From positions 266,630,192 through 266,694,191 of the forward strand of contig NC_057807.1 of the NCBI RefSeq assembly GCF_018294505.1: DNA of 64,000 nucleotides. The letters are read 5' to 3'. This DNA comes from Triticum aestivum (taxonomy: Eukaryota; Streptophyta; Magnoliopsida; Poales; Poaceae). Position 1 is the first letter of the stretch, and each line of letters starts with the position of its first letter. Below, in pieces: positions 1-11,909 of the stretch. Both the position numbers and the translations under genes were made by a program. Below the pieces are notes generated by a model. That model ran no database searches. It worked only from the letters and a program-made list of their open reading frames with translations, and was not told where the DNA came from.

Positions 1-93
1 AAGATGCACTCCCCTCTCTCTCGTTGCTAGTCTCTCCATAGATTGATCTTGGTGATGCGTAAATTTTTTTTAATTTCTGCAACGATCCCAACA
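1..93 (+). repeat. 3' end of the 5' LTR of Copia A
   Basis: This segment matches the last bases of the 3' LTR at about 7019-7111 (both run from GATGCACTCCCCTCTC to a CAACA end) with a few differences. The LTR ends at CCCAACA just before the primer binding site. The rest of the LTR lies outside the window. Confidence 0.9.
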
Positions 94-94
94 G

Positions 95-110
95 TGGTAT
101 CAGAGCTAGG
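95..110 (+). other. Primer binding site of Copia A
   Basis: TGGTATCAGAGCTAGG begins one base after the LTR end. It is the usual plant Copia site complementary to the 3' end of initiator methionine tRNA, which primes minus-strand synthesis. The same motif, degenerate, occurs in Copia B at 56771, and there are further copies in the Sirevirus and the LARD. Confidence 0.9.
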
Positions 111-1367
111 TCTATGCGTAGTTTCTATGCACGAGTAGAACACAAGTTGTTGTGGGCGTCGATTTGTCAATATACTTGCCATTACTAGTCTTATCTTGAT
201 TCGGCGGCATCGTGGGATGAAGCGGCCCGGACCGACCTTACACGTACGCTTACGTGAAACAGGTTCCACCGACTGACATGCACTAGTTGCATAAGATGGC
301 TAGCGAGTGTCTGTCTCTCCCACTTTAGTCGGATCGGATTCGATAAAAGGGTCCTTATGAAGGGTAAATAGCAATTGGTATATCACGTTGTGGTTTTGGC
401 GTAGGTAAGAAACGTTCTTGCTAGAAATCTATAGCAGCCACGTAAAAACTTGCAACAACAATATTAGAGGACGTCTAACTTGTTCTTGCAGCATATGCCA
501 TGTGATGTGATATGGCCAAAATGATGTGATGAATGATATATATGTGATGTATGAGATTGATCATGTTCTTGTAATAGGAATCATGACTTGCATGTCTATG
601 AGTATGACAACCGGCAGGAGCCATAGGAGTTGTCTTAATTTATTGTATGACCTGCATGTCACTGAAAACGCCATGTAATTACTTCACTTTATTGCTAACC
701 GTTAGCCATAGTAGTAGAAGTAACAGTTGGCGAGACAACTTCATGAAGACACGATGATGGAGATCATGGTGTCATGCCGTTGACGATGATGATCATGGCG
801 CCCCGAAGATGGAGATCAAAAGGAGCAAAATGATATTGGCCATATCATGTCACTATTTGATTGCATGTGATGTTTATCATGAGTTTGCATCTTATTTGCT
901 TAGAACGACGGTAGCATAAATAAGATGATCCCTCATAAAATTTCAAGAAAGTGTTCCCCCTAACTGTGCACCATTGCGAAAGTTCGTTGTTTCGAAGCAC
1001 CACGTGATGATCGGGTGTGATAGATTCTAACGTTCGCATACAACAGGTGTAAGCCAGATTTACACATGCAGAACACTTAGGTTGACTTGACGAGCCTAGC
1101 ATGTATAGACATGGCCTCAGAACACAAGAGACCGAAAGTTCAAACATGAGTCGTATAGTAGATATGATCAACATGAAGATGTTCACGAATGATGACTAGT
1201 CCGTCTCACGTGATGATCAGACACGGCCTAGTTGACTCGGATCATGTATCACTTAGATGACTAGAGGGATGTCTATCTGAGTGGGAGTTCATTAAATAAT
1301 CTGATTAGATGAACTTAATTATCATGAACTTAGTCTAAAAATCTTTGCAATATGTCTTGTAGATCAA
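111..1367 (+). other. Untranslated leader of Copia A
   Basis: About 1.25 kb between the primer binding site and the gag start. It holds no convincing gene. It aligns with the leader of Copia B (56788-58004): both carry phrases such as GGACGTCTAACTTGTT and CACCACGTGATGATCGGGTG. A long leader is normal for BARE1/Angela elements and would hold packaging and dimerisation signals, which I cannot locate precisely. Short ORFs here are not supported. Confidence 0.75.
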
Positions 1368-2267
1368 ATGGCCCACGCTAATGTTGCCCTCAACTTCAAT
1401 GCGTTCCTAGAGAAAACCAAGCTGAAAGACGATGGTAGCAACTATACGGACTGGGTCCGTAACTTGAGGATCATCCTCATAGCTGCCAAGAAAGCATATG
1501 TCCTTGATGCACCGCTAGGTGAAGCACCTATTTTCCCATCAACTCAAGACGTTATGAATGCCTGGCAGTCGCGTAGTGATGATTACTCCCTGGTTCAATG
1601 CGGCATGCTTTATAGCTTAGAATCGGGGCTCCAAAAGCGTTTTGAGCAGCACGGAGCATATGAGATGTTCCAAGAGCTGAAAATGGTTTTCCAAGCTCAT
1701 GCCCGAGTTGAGAGATATGAAGTCTCCGACAAGTTCTACAGTTGTAAGATGGAGGAGAATAGTTTTGTCAGTGAGCACATACTCAAAATGTCTGGGTTGC
1801 ACAACCGCTTGTCTCAGCTGGGAGTTAATCTCCCGGATGACGCGGTCATTGACAGAATCCTTCAGTCGCTTCCACCTAGCTACAAGAGCTTTGTGATGAA
1901 TTTCAATATGCAGGGTATGGTGAAAACCATTCCTGAGGTATTTTTAATGCTGAAATCAGCGGAGGTGGAGATCAAAAAGGAACATCAAGTATTGATGGTC
2001 AATAAAACCACTAGTTTCAAGAAAGGCAAGGGTAAGAACTTCAAAAAGGACAGCAAGGAAGTTTCCGCTCCCGGTAAGCCAGTTGCCGGGAAGAAGCCAA
2101 AGCATGGACGCAAACCTGAGACTGAGTGCTTTTATTACAAGGGAAACGGTCACTGGAAGTGGAACTGCCCCAAGTACTTAGCGGGCAAGGAGGCCGGCAA
2201 CACCAAAGGTACATGTGATATACATGTTATTGATGTGTACCTTACCAGTACTCGTAGTAGCTCCTGA
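1368..2267 (+). pseudogene. gag: gag of Copia A (capsid/nucleocapsid), stop just before protease
   Basis: This 299-codon frame encodes a Copia-type gag: an N-terminal capsid region containing SNYTDWVRNL near residues 24-33, then a basic Lys-rich tail and a CCHC zinc knuckle at residues 254-267. It should form the virus-like particle and bind element RNA. In this copy the second knuckle cysteine is replaced by tyrosine (residue 257; Copia B has cysteine), so zinc binding is probably lost. The frame stops at a TGA (2265-2267) where Copia B reads tryptophan, immediately upstream of the protease VFDTG motif, and the same frame continues open beyond it. The start was chosen because MAHANVALNFNAFLEK aligns with the start of gag in Copia B. 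Confidence 0.88.
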
Positions 2268-5200
2268 GTATTTGATACCGGTGCGGTTGCTCATATTTGT
2301 AACTCAAAACAAGAGCTGCGAAATAAGCGGAGACTGGCGAAGAACGAGGTGACGATGCGCGTAGGGAATGGTTCCAAGGTCGATATGATCGCCGTCGGCA
2401 CGCTACCTCTACATTTACCTACGGGATTAGTTTTAAACCTCAATAATTTTTATTTAGTGCCAGCTTTAAGTATGAACATTGTATCTGGATCTCGTTTAAT
2501 GCGAGATGGCTACTCATTTAAATCCAAGAATAATGGTTGTTCTATTTATATGAGAGATATGTTTTATGTCATGCCCCGCTGGTCAATGGTTTATTCTTAT
2601 TGAATCTCGAACGTGATGTTACACATATTCATAGTGTGAATACCAAAAAATATAAGGTTAATAATGATAGTCCCACATACTTGTGGCACTGCCGCCTTGG
2701 TCACATTGGTGTCAAACGCATGAAGAAGCTCCATGCAGATGGACTTTTGGAGTCTCTTGATTATGAATCATTTGACACATGCGAACCATGCCTCATGGGC
2801 AAGATGACCAAGACTCCGTTCTCCGGAACAATGGAGCGAGCAACCAACTTGTTGGAAATCATACATACTGATGTGTGCGGTCCAATGAGCGTTGAGGCTC
2901 GCGGTGGCTATCGTTATGTTCTCACCCTCACTGATGACTTAAGTAGATATGGGTATGTCTACTTAATAAACAAGTCTGAGCCCCCCTCAAAAAAAAAACA
3001 CAAGTCTGAGACCTTTGAAAAGTTCAAAGAATTTCAGAGTGAGGTAGAGAATCAACGTGACAGAAAAATAAAGTTCTTACGATCAGATCATGGGGGAGAA
3101 TATTTGAGTCACGAATTTGGTACACACTTAAGGAAATGTAGAATTGTTTCACAACTCACGCCGCCTGGAACACCTCAGCGTAATGGTGTGTCCGAACATC
3201 ATAATCGCACTCTATTGGATATGGTGCGATCTATGATGTCTCTTACCGATTTACCGCTATCATTTTGGGGATATGCTTTAGAGACAGCCACATTCACTTT
3301 AAATAGGGCACCATCTAAATCCGTTGAGACGACATCGTATGAATTATGGTTTGGGAAGAAACCTAAGCTGTTGTTTCTAAAAGTTTGGGGATGCGATGCT
3401 TATGTCAAGAAACTTCAACCTGAAAAGCTCGAACCCAAGTCGGAAAAATGCGTCTTCATAGGATACCCTAAGGAAACCATTGGGTATACCTTCTACCTCA
3501 GATCCGAAGGCAAGATCTTTGTTGCCAAGAACGGGGTCCTTTCTGGAGAAAGAGTTTCTCTCGAAAGAAGTAAGTGGGAGGAAAGTAGAACTTGATGAAG
3601 TACTGCCTCTTGAACCGGAAAGTAGCGCAACTCAGGAAGATGTTTCTGTGGTGCCTGCACCGACTAGAGAGGAAGTTAATGATGATGATCAAGGTAATTC
3701 GGATCAAGTTGCTACTGAACTTCGTAGGTCCACAAGGACACGTTCCACACCAGAATGGTATGGAAACCCTGTCCTGGAAATCATGTTGTTAGACAATGGT
3801 GAACCTTTGAACTATGAAGAAGCGATGGCGGGCCCAGATTCCAACAAATGGCTTGAAGCCATGCAATCCGAGATAGGATCCATGTATGAAAACAAAGTAT
3901 GGACTTTGATAGACTTGCCTGATGATCGGCGAGTGATAGAAAATAAATGGATCTTTAAGAAGAAGACAGGCGCGGATGGTAATGTTACCATCTATAAAGC
4001 TCGGCTTGCTGCTAAGGGTTATCGACAAGTTCAAGGGGTTGACTACGATGAGACCTTCTCACCCATAGCAAAGCTGAAGTCCGTCCAAATCATGTTAGCA
4101 ATTGTCGCATTCTATGATTATGAAATATGGAAAATGGACGTCAAAACGGCATTCCTTAACGGTTTCCTTAAGGAAGAATTGTATATGATGCAGATAGAAG
4201 GTTTGTCGATCCTAAGAATGCTAACAAGGTATGCAAGCTCCAGCGCTCCATCTATGGGCTGGTGCAAGCATCTCGGAGTTGGAACATTCGCTTTGATGAA
4301 ATGATCAAAGCATTTGGGTTTATGCAGACTTATGGAGAAGCCTACATTTACAAGAAAGTGAGTGGGAGCTCTATAGCATTTCTCATATTATATGTGGATG
4401 ACATACTATTGATGGGAAATGATATAGAACTTTTGGAAAGCATAAAGGCCTACTTGAATAAGTATTTTTCAATGAAGGACCTTGGAGAAGCTGCTTATAT
4501 ATTAGGCATAAAGATCTATAGAGATAGATCGAGATGCCTCATAGGTCTTTCACAAAGCACATACCTTGATAAGATATTGAAGAAGTTCAATATGGATCAG
4601 TCCAAGAAAGGGTTCTTGCCTGTATTGCAAGGTGTGAAATTGAGCTTGGCTCAAAGCCCGACCATGGCAGAAGATAGAGAAAATATGAGTGTCATCCCCC
4701 ATGCCTCAGCCATAGGGTCTATTATGTATGCCATGCTGTGTACCAGACCTGATGTAAACCTTGCCGTAAGTTTGGTAGGGAGGTACCAAAGTAATCCCGG
4801 CATGGAACACTGGACAACAGTCAAGAATATCCTGAAGTACCTGAAAAGGACTAAGGATATGTTTCTCATTAATGGAGGTGACGAAGAGCTCGTCGTAAAG
4901 GGTTACGTCGATGCTAGCTTTGACACAGATCTGGATGACTCCAAGTCACAAACCAGATACGTGTATATTTTGAATGGTGGGGCAGTAAGCTGGTGCAGTT
5001 GCAAGCAAAGCATCATGGCGGGATCTACATGTGAAGCGGAGTACATGGAAGCCTCGGAGGCAGCGCATGAAGCAATCTGGATGAAGGAGTTCATTACCGA
5101 CCTAGGAGTTATTCCCCATGCGTCGGGCCTGATGACTGGAGCTATTGCCCTTGCCAAGGAGCCCAGGTTTCACAAGAAGACTAGGCACATCAAGCGTCAC

Positions 5201-5356
5201 TTTAACTCCATTCGTGAAAATGTTCAAGATGGAGACATAGATATTTGTAAAGTGCATACGGATCTGAATGTCACAGATCCGTTGACTAAACCTCTTCCAC
5301 GAGCAAAATATGATCAACACCAGAACTCTATGGGTGTTCGATTCATCACAATGTAA
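2268..5356 (+). pseudogene. pol: pol of Copia A (protease, integrase, RT, RNase H), frameshifted
   Basis: Comparison with Copia B shows all the pol domains, spread over alternating frames. Protease DTG lies just after 2268. The gag-pre-integrase HHCC region is near 2680-2830, the integrase core with RSDHGGEY and NGVSE is near 2860-3260, the RT YVDD is at 4391-4402, and RNase H covers about 4880-5270. Frameshifts lie near 2570-2577 (one base lost around TTATGTCATGC), near 3530 and near 4201-4206 (one T lost from a TTTT run). Two further lesions keep frame: an insertion of about 27-30 nt at 2971-3000 and an 18-nt loss near 5132 that removes the RNase H D-N dipeptide. The gene is dead but not old enough to have lost domain order. 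Confidence 0.88.
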
Positions 5357-5388
5357 CTAGATTATTGACTCTAGTGCTAGTGGGATAC

Positions 5389-7111
5389 TGTTGGAAATAT
5401 GCCCTAGAGGCAATAATAAAATGGTTATTATTATATTTCCTTGTTCATGATAATTGTCTATTGTGCATGCTATAATTGTATTGTCCGGAAACCGTAATAC
5501 ATGTGTGAATACATAGACCACAACATGTCCCTAGTGAGCCTCTAGTTGACTAGCTCGTTGATCAACAGATGGTCATAGTTTCCTGACTATGGACATTGGA
5601 TCTCATTGATAACGGGATCACATCATTAGGAGAATGATGTGATGGACAAGACCCAATCCTAAGCATAGCACAAGATCGTGTAGTTCTTTTGCTAAAGCTT
5701 TTCTAATGTCAGGTATCATTTCCTTAGACCATGAGATTGTGTAACTCCCGGATACCGTAGGATTGCTTCGAGTGTACCAAACGTCACAACGTAACTGGGT
5801 GACTATAAAGGTGCATTACAGGTATCTCCGAAAGTGTCTGTTGGGTTGGCACAAATCGAGACTGGGATTTGTCACTCCGTATGACGGAGAGGTATCTCTG
5901 GGCCCACTCGGTAAAGCATCATCATAATGAGCTCAATGTGACTAAGTAGTTAGTCACGGGATCATGCATTACGGAACGAGTAAAGTGACTTGCCGGTAAC
6001 GAGATTGAACGAGGTACTGGGATACCGATGATCGAATTTCGGGCAAGTAACGTACCGATTAACAAAGGGAATTGTATACGGGATTGCTTGAATCCTCGAC
6101 ATCGTGGTTCATCCGATGAGATCATCGTGAAACATGTGGGAGCCAACATGGGTATCTAGATCCCATTGTTGGTTATTGGCCGGAGAGCTATCTTGGTCAT
6201 GTCTGCATGATTCCCGAACCCGTGGGGTCTACACACTTAAGGTTCGGTGACGCTAGAGTTGTTATGGAAATAGTATGTGGTTACCGAATGTTGTTCGGAG
6301 TCCCGGATGAGAACCTGGACGTCACGAGGAGTTTCGGAATGGTCCGGAGGTGAAGATTTATATATGGGAAGTCATCATACGGTCACCGGAAGTATTCGGG
6401 GGTTTGCCGGTATTGTACCGGGACCACCGAAGGGGTTTCGGGGGTCCACCAGGAGGGTCCACCTGCCCCGGAGGGCCCTATGGGTTGTATGTGGAAGGGA
6501 ACCAGCCCCTAAGTGGGCTGGGTGCCATTCCCCCCTAGGGACCATGCGCCTAGGGTTTGGGGGAAACCCTAAAGGGGGCGCCCCCCTTGGCTTGGGGGGC
6601 AAGCCCCCTCCCCTTGGCCGCCGCCCCCTCTCTAGATCTCATCTAGAGGGGCCGGCCCCCTTCCCTCTTCGCCCTATAAATAGAGGGGAGGAGAGAGGGC
6701 AGCATCACCTCATCCAAGGCGCAACCCTCCCCCTCTCCAACACCCCCTCCTCCTCCATTGAGCTTGGCGAAGCCCTGCCGGAGAATCGCTGCTCCTCCAC
6801 CACCACGCCGTCGTGCTGCCGGAGTTCTTCCCCAACTTCTCCTTCCCCCTTGTTGGATCTAGAAGGAGGAGACGTCCCCGTGCTGCACGTGTGTTGAACG
6901 CGGAGGCGCCGTTGTTCGGCGCTTAGATCGGAATCAACCGCGATCTGAATCGCTGCGAGTACGACTCCTTCATCCGCGTTCTTGCAAAGCTTCCATTTCG
7001 CGATCTTCAAGGGTATGAAGATGCACTCCCCTCTCTCTCGTTGCTAGTCTCTCCATAGATTGATCTTGGTGATGCATAGAATTTTTTTAATTTCTGCAAC
7101 GATCCCCAACA
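5389..7111 (+). repeat. 3' LTR of Copia A
   Basis: The 1723-bp LTR runs from TGTTGGAAATATGCC to CCCCAACA, with the TG...CA ends expected of LTRs. It is preceded by a purine-rich tract (GCTAGTGGGATAC) serving as the polypurine tract. The 3' part of U3, 6400-6660, is very G/C-rich. Part of the LTR is similar to the Copia B LTR, for example around CACAACGTAACTGGGTGA. Confidence 0.92.
6674..6683 (+). promoter_or_regulatory. TATA box in Copia A 3' LTR
   Basis: TATAAATAGA follows a G/C-rich U3 and precedes a pyrimidine-rich stretch, as expected for the Pol II promoter that starts element transcription in R. In the 3' LTR it could drive read-out transcription into 7112 onward. Confidence 0.75.
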
Positions 7112-8160
7112 TGTTGCTCCTTGGGCAAGTCCCGGAGCGACTTGCCTTGGAGTCGGTGTGCTTGACTCTGGGTCTCCTCCGGTCAAACTAAGGTGGGTGC
7201 TTGCGGTTAGTCTGGGAGGCATCGCCACACTATGGCGTCAGTGAAGGTCTCTAGAAGTGGTCGGTAGGACAACGTTGTGCTGGCAGTCGGATCGGTGCTT
7301 CAGGTCGCGGACTTGGCGTCGTCTTAGCTGATTGCTCCACGCGTGGGCACCCCTATAGTGGCGGCACTGACCTGGCTCGGGGGCTGATGCAGGTTTTTTC
7401 ATGTCGCGGTTTGTGCCTTGTGAAGCAGACAGTTGGTGATGTCTCGGGGCATGGATGCCAGGGTGGCGACTCCGGAAGGTGGTATGCATGGTTGGCTCTC
7501 CAGTGGGCACCATAACGATGGTGGTGGCTATGTTTGTTGGCCGTGCGGGCGACGAGAGCTATTACGGTGGGTGGCTCGGGCGAGCTCTGTCTCATGCAAA
7601 AGCAGCGCCCTGATCCAGTGGAAATACGATATCATAGCGCTTACCCTGAAGACCTCGTGGTGGCATGGGGCAGCTGCCGAGCGAAAGTTCTGTAATTTGT
7701 CGCCAGCAATGGTGACGCTCGTGGGCGTCATATTCTTCTTGAAGATGTCATTGTGAGGCTCCTCTCCGTGTCTAGTGCCGAGTGAAAACCTTTGTCCGTC
7801 AAGTGATGATGCATAACGTCATTCTACCTCTCGAGGGCGTTGTCATGGAGCCTTGGAGCGTAGGTGTTGTAGGCGTGGCGTGGCATTGTATTCAGTTCTT
7901 CCTACTCTCTATTTCGGTAGCGTAGTCGCGTGATCTGGTTATCCTGGGATCGGCGTTGTATGAGGGTTACCCCACCACTTTGTATCATTCGGTCGTGTAC
8001 GTTGTTCCGTAGTTGCTTTATATATAAACGAGGCGGAAGCCTATTTCAAGACAGTGTAGGTAGCTTCTCTTTCAGCCGAAGTCCAGTTTGCGGTTGTTGT
8101 ACCGCATTTGACCAAAGGGAATTACAAGTCTACAACTGAGTCGGGATTTTGGCTCCTGAG
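7112..8160 (+). other. Decayed non-coding DNA, probably a LINE 3' UTR remnant
   Basis: No credible gene. The T/G-rich text ends near 7960-8055 with a phrase (CACTTTGTATCATTCGG, then TTTATATATAAACGAGGCG and GGAAGCCTATTTC) that resembles the 3' ends of grass non-LTR elements as I remember them. The short ORFs here have no recognisable motifs. Copia A probably inserted into this remnant. I see no poly(A) tract or target-site duplication, so the assignment is tentative. Confidence 0.35.
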
Positions 8161-8318
8161 CTCAACTCCTTGCAAAAACCAAAAATCATTTTTTAAGTTT
8201 CATTACATCTAAATGTATTTCATCATGAAACTTTACAAACATGCAGTATACATTGCTATATACATGCGTAATTTTTTTCAGTTTTAAAAACTTCAAAAGT
8301 TGATTTCTGAAATTTTTT

Positions 8319-8614
8319 AATTTCGGACTCCATGAAGCGTGCGGAGAATGTCAAGAGAGGTCGGGGTAGACCGAATTTGACATGGGAGGAGTCCGTTAAG
8401 AGAGACCTGAAGGATTGGAGTATCACCAAAGAACTAGCTATGGACATGGGTGCGTGAAAGCTTGCTATTCATGTGCTAGAGCCATAAGTTGGTCGCGAGA
8501 TCTTACGGATTTCACCTTAGCCTACCCAAATTTGTTTGGGACTAAAGGCATTGTTGTTGTTGTTTTTGTTTGTTGGGCTCAATGAAGCATGAGCTCCACT
8601 AGCAATTTCGGACT
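8319..8614 (+). mobile_element. Truncated LINE 3' end flanked by an 11-bp repeat
   Basis: From 8332 the plus strand reads as the extreme C-terminus of a plant LINE reverse-transcriptase protein: KRGRGRPNLTWEESVKRDL and then KDW, ending with TAA at 8485-8487. There is an in-frame TGA at 8455-8457 where tryptophan is expected. A short 3' UTR and a GTT-rich tail (about 8551-8574) follow. The 11-mer AATTTCGGACT occurs at 8319-8329 and 8604-8614 and may be the target-site duplication, although about 30 bases separate the tail from the second copy. It is a 5'-truncated, dead insertion. Confidence 0.7.
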
Positions 8615-9109
8615 ACTACTAGCTTATATAACTATATATATTTAGGCAGAGAAACTCGTTATACTCTCACTGAGAAGAATAACAAAAATAACTAACCACT
8701 ACGTCTTGTGGGTGTGATGCACCAGTTTTCGCCTGTTTTTCTACAAGTTAATCCGGCAATTTTCTTCTTCTTAATTAATGGGCTGAACCTAAGGGTTCCA
8801 GTTCTTCCGAAAATATGAAAGTAATGTTGTTTAGAAAACCAAAAATTAAAATAAATAACAAGTTGTTTCTCGAATACTGAGCAGTGAGCACACACACTAC
8901 ACTACTGAAGTAAGCACATGCGTGTTCCGTACGTACGTTGTGTGGGTCATCTTGTGGACTGATCATGTGGGTTCAGTAATACAGCCAGAGTCTGGACTTC
9001 CTGATTGAGTGCCGACCATGTGATGTTCATCTTTGACTAATATAGAGAAAAGTGGTTTGATCTAATCTAATTTAAGTAGTGCCATGTCATGTGATCAGAT
9101 CACACATTC
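8615..9109. other. Intergenic sequence without recognisable features
   Basis: A/T-rich sequence with no gene, no inverted repeat and no element ends that I can identify. It is the left flank of the full-length LINE insertion and, judging by the target-site duplication, was once contiguous with the sequence from 15909. Confidence 0.5.
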
Positions 9110-9254
9110 ACATGTGTTCTCATTGCATTGCATCGCAACAACACAACGAAACCGCCCTCCCTCTCCTCCCCCAGCGCCGCGGGCCGCTCCGGCCGCGGCG
9201 GCCACCCCACGCCCTAGCGCCTACCCCCGGCGGCCGGTGGATCCGCCCCTGGCC

Positions 9255-11909
9255 ATGTCGCGCTGCTCCCAAGGGGGGGGCCCGGCCTCGCCGACCACCA
9301 GCCTGGCCTGGAGCACTCCGGAGAAGGGGGAGATCTGGGCTGCGTCCAGCGGTCCGTCCCAGGTGCCGGAGACCCCTGCCGCACCGTCGCCGCGGATCCG
9401 CCCTTTGGATTCGCCCCCCTGCGTGGATCCGGAGCTGCTGCTGTGGTTGCCCCGTTGGACAACTCCGCGCCGCCCCATCTTGGGGGCACCCGCCTCAAAT
9501 CCATTGTGGTGGTGCCTTCCCCCCAAGCTCAGCTGGCGGAGGGTGGCAATGACAGCGCCATTGAAGAGGGATGGACGCTCCAGAAATCTCGTAAGGGCCG
9601 GTGCGCTGGCTCTGATCCAGCGGGCTCTGGCCACCCCCGGAAGCAGCGCTCCGTCGCCCATCGCCATCGCCACGTCTCCGGCCGCGAGGCCTTTTTAAGC
9701 AGGTTCAAAGGCCTCTGTTTCCGTTGCCTGAGCACTCACCATCGTAGAGTAGATTGTAGAGACCCCCTGCGCTGCATCATCTGCAAGCGGCAGGGGCACT
9801 ACGGCTGGGAATGCCCGCAAAACCCACGCAAGAAGAGAGGAGGGGGCTCTGCTAGAGAGCGCCTCGGCGATCTTGGTCGCTCGAACCCTCCTGTTCAGCC
9901 ACCTACGCCACCGCCGCCACTCCCTCCCTCCCCAGCTGCCATGGAGCTCGCTCCGGCTGTCGACCACACTCGCCGCCCGCGCAACAGCCACAAGGTCATC
10001 GCTTCCACCCCTGCAATGGAGCACCAAGTGGCCCTGCTCACCCAGCATGCCGTCGTCATCACTGCGGTCGGCACCAAGGCGCACGCCGCAAGCCCTCTGT
10101 CCATCGGGAGGGCGCTGGAGAAGGAGCTGAAGGTCCCGCCTCACCTGCTGCGCGTGACCGCCCACGACCCTGAAGATTTCTTCGTCTTCTTCAACCTGCC
10201 GGGGCACAAAGATCTGGCGGTGCGGCACGGCTCGCTCATCGTCGATGGAGTGCCGTTCCTGCTGGAGCCCTGGCGGGAGGACGCCCACGCCGTGCACCAG
10301 AAGTGGATGCTGCACGTCCGGGTGGTCATCGAGAAGCTGCCCATGCAGCTCTGGACGCTCGAGGGCGCGGTGGAGGTTCTTGGAGACAAGGTGATCGTCG
10401 ACCGCCTCGACAGCCGAACTTTTGAGCGCGCCGACACCAAGCTATTCGCATGCTGGGTCTGGGTCTGGAACCTCTCCTTCATCCCGACCAAGAGGACGAT
10501 CTGGAAGCATGCGAGGGGGGCGGGCCGCGTGGAAGAGATGCTCGGCTACTCGCCACCGAGCCGCGCGGTCGCTCCTCCGCCGGAGCTGCTGCAGTATGAC
10601 CTGCTGCTACACATGGACCGCGTCGAGGACTGGACGCCGCTCTCGCCGCGCTCCTCGCACTCGCCGCAGAGTGGCCTCCCCTCCGACGATGATGAAGACG
10701 ACGACCGGCCATACCCCCGCATCGACCCTGGGGTCTGGACCGTGCGTGTTGAAGACGGGCGGCCCGCGCAACCCCAGGCGCCCCTGCTGCGCCCACCTCC
10801 GCGTGTCTCCTCCTCTGGCTGGAAAGGGATGCCGCTGGGGGGTGCACGCAGGGAGCATGACGGAGATGACCGAGGACACCACCGCCACTCCTGGAGGGAA
10901 GCGCTGCTAGGTAGAGGGCGCGCGGCGGACCACGGCAAGGCACCCAAGGCCACCACCAGACACCGCAGCCGCACCCCGACGTCAAGGCACCGCCAATGTG
11001 CGCCTGGAGACCGGCTGCCTGACGTTGAGGCTCGCCCGCAGGCACCCCGGGAGCGCGCCCACGCCGGCCCGAGGGGCGAGGGCAAAGAGGGCGCTCGCTC
11101 GTCGGTCTTGAAGGAGAAAGCGCCGACCAAGGGAAAGCTGCAGATGCCGGGGCAGGGGGGAGCGCCAGTGTCCCTGCTCGCCCCACCATGAAAGCTGCAC
11201 CGGGACACTGTCTCGTCCTCAGCTGCGCCGGTGGAAGATCCAGTGGCCCAGTTCTTCGAGGGAGACAAGCGGCAACTGACGCCGCCCAAGCGCCCTGATG
11301 TGATGGCTCCAACGCTGGACAAGGTGATCGCGGCCAAGCTCAACAAGCCTCTCGACTTCGCCAATGAAGATGGATCCAGCGGGGAATCCACGGACTTGGG
11401 ACCGGCGCTGTCCCTGGCGCGTCACACTCCCGCCACCGTGACCTCTCACGCGCTCCAGCTGGGGGCCGTGACCAGGCAGGTGACCGAGCTGCAGCTAGGC
11501 AGGGATGACGGAGCGAAGGTGCAGCGCCAGCCGACGCTTCCGTTCTTCACCAGTGCGCCCACCCCGGTGATCGGCAAGCCCCCAGCAAGAGACAGCCCCC
11601 CCCAAGACCAGAGCAACCAGTGTCCCAGTCCGGGCGAGTGCGCGACAGGCAAGCAACAAGACGGCGGTACCCCATGCGCAGCGTGCAACTTTCCGCCTGG
11701 TGCATGGGCTTGGGATCCTGGGACCAAAGGAGAAGATGACAGCGGCTGCGGCTGAGGCGCTCATCCGCCGCTTCGACGAGCCTCTGACGGACGAAGACAT
11801 AGCTGCGATCGCAAGACTGACACGCCTAGACGCCCAGGCTCTCAAGGCCGCTGCCGGCATGCTTGGCGCTGATGGAGAGGCCTCTGGCCGCCCGGTTTCC
11901 CCATGTTAG
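9255..11909 (+). pseudogene. LINE ORF1 (RNA-binding nucleoprotein), broken
   Basis: The main open stretch is in the frame of 9443-11191. It contains two zinc knuckles of the form CX2CX4HX4C (CFRC... and CIICKRQGHYGWEC) at about residues 92-125 counted from the ATG at 9443. A conserved plant-LINE ORF1 globular region and a long Arg/Pro-rich low-complexity tail follow. It should coat LINE RNA. The frame is open from 9218 but has no ATG before 9443. The ATG at 9255 is in another frame, so a lost frame near the G8 run at 9283-9290 or nearby is likely. A TGA at 11189-11191 interrupts the frame, which resumes to 11755. A frame change near 11700 leads to the C-terminal part, with FDEPLTDEDIAAIA, ending at 11909. 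Confidence 0.8.

Larger units (their letters stand above)
1..7111 (+). mobile_element. Copia LTR retrotransposon A (Angela/BARE1/WIS-like), 5' end cut by window
   Basis: An element in plus orientation that starts outside the window. Its order is the 5' LTR tail (1-93), an iMet-type primer binding site, a leader, gag, protease, integrase, RT and RNase H, then a 1723-bp 3' LTR starting TGTTGGAAATATGCCC. Integrase before RT defines Copia; the LTR start and protein similarity to element B at 55087-63751 point to the Angela/BARE1/WIS clade. The gag-pol reading frame is broken by one stop and three frameshifts, so this copy cannot encode its own proteins. The bases after the 3' LTR (TGTTG, 7112-7116) would be the target-site duplication, but the left copy is outside the window. 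Family assignment is from recognition only. Confidence 0.9.

Noticed and set aside
6277..6897. 206-codon ORF in the Copia A 3' LTR
   Set aside because: It runs through U3 and the TATA box of an LTR; the composition is G/C-driven and there is no motif.
9221..9673. Long minus-strand ORFs over LINE ORF1 (9221-9673, 10479-11312, 10546-11391)
   Set aside because: They mirror the G/C-rich coding strand of ORF1, have no domain and overlap a clear plus-strand gene.
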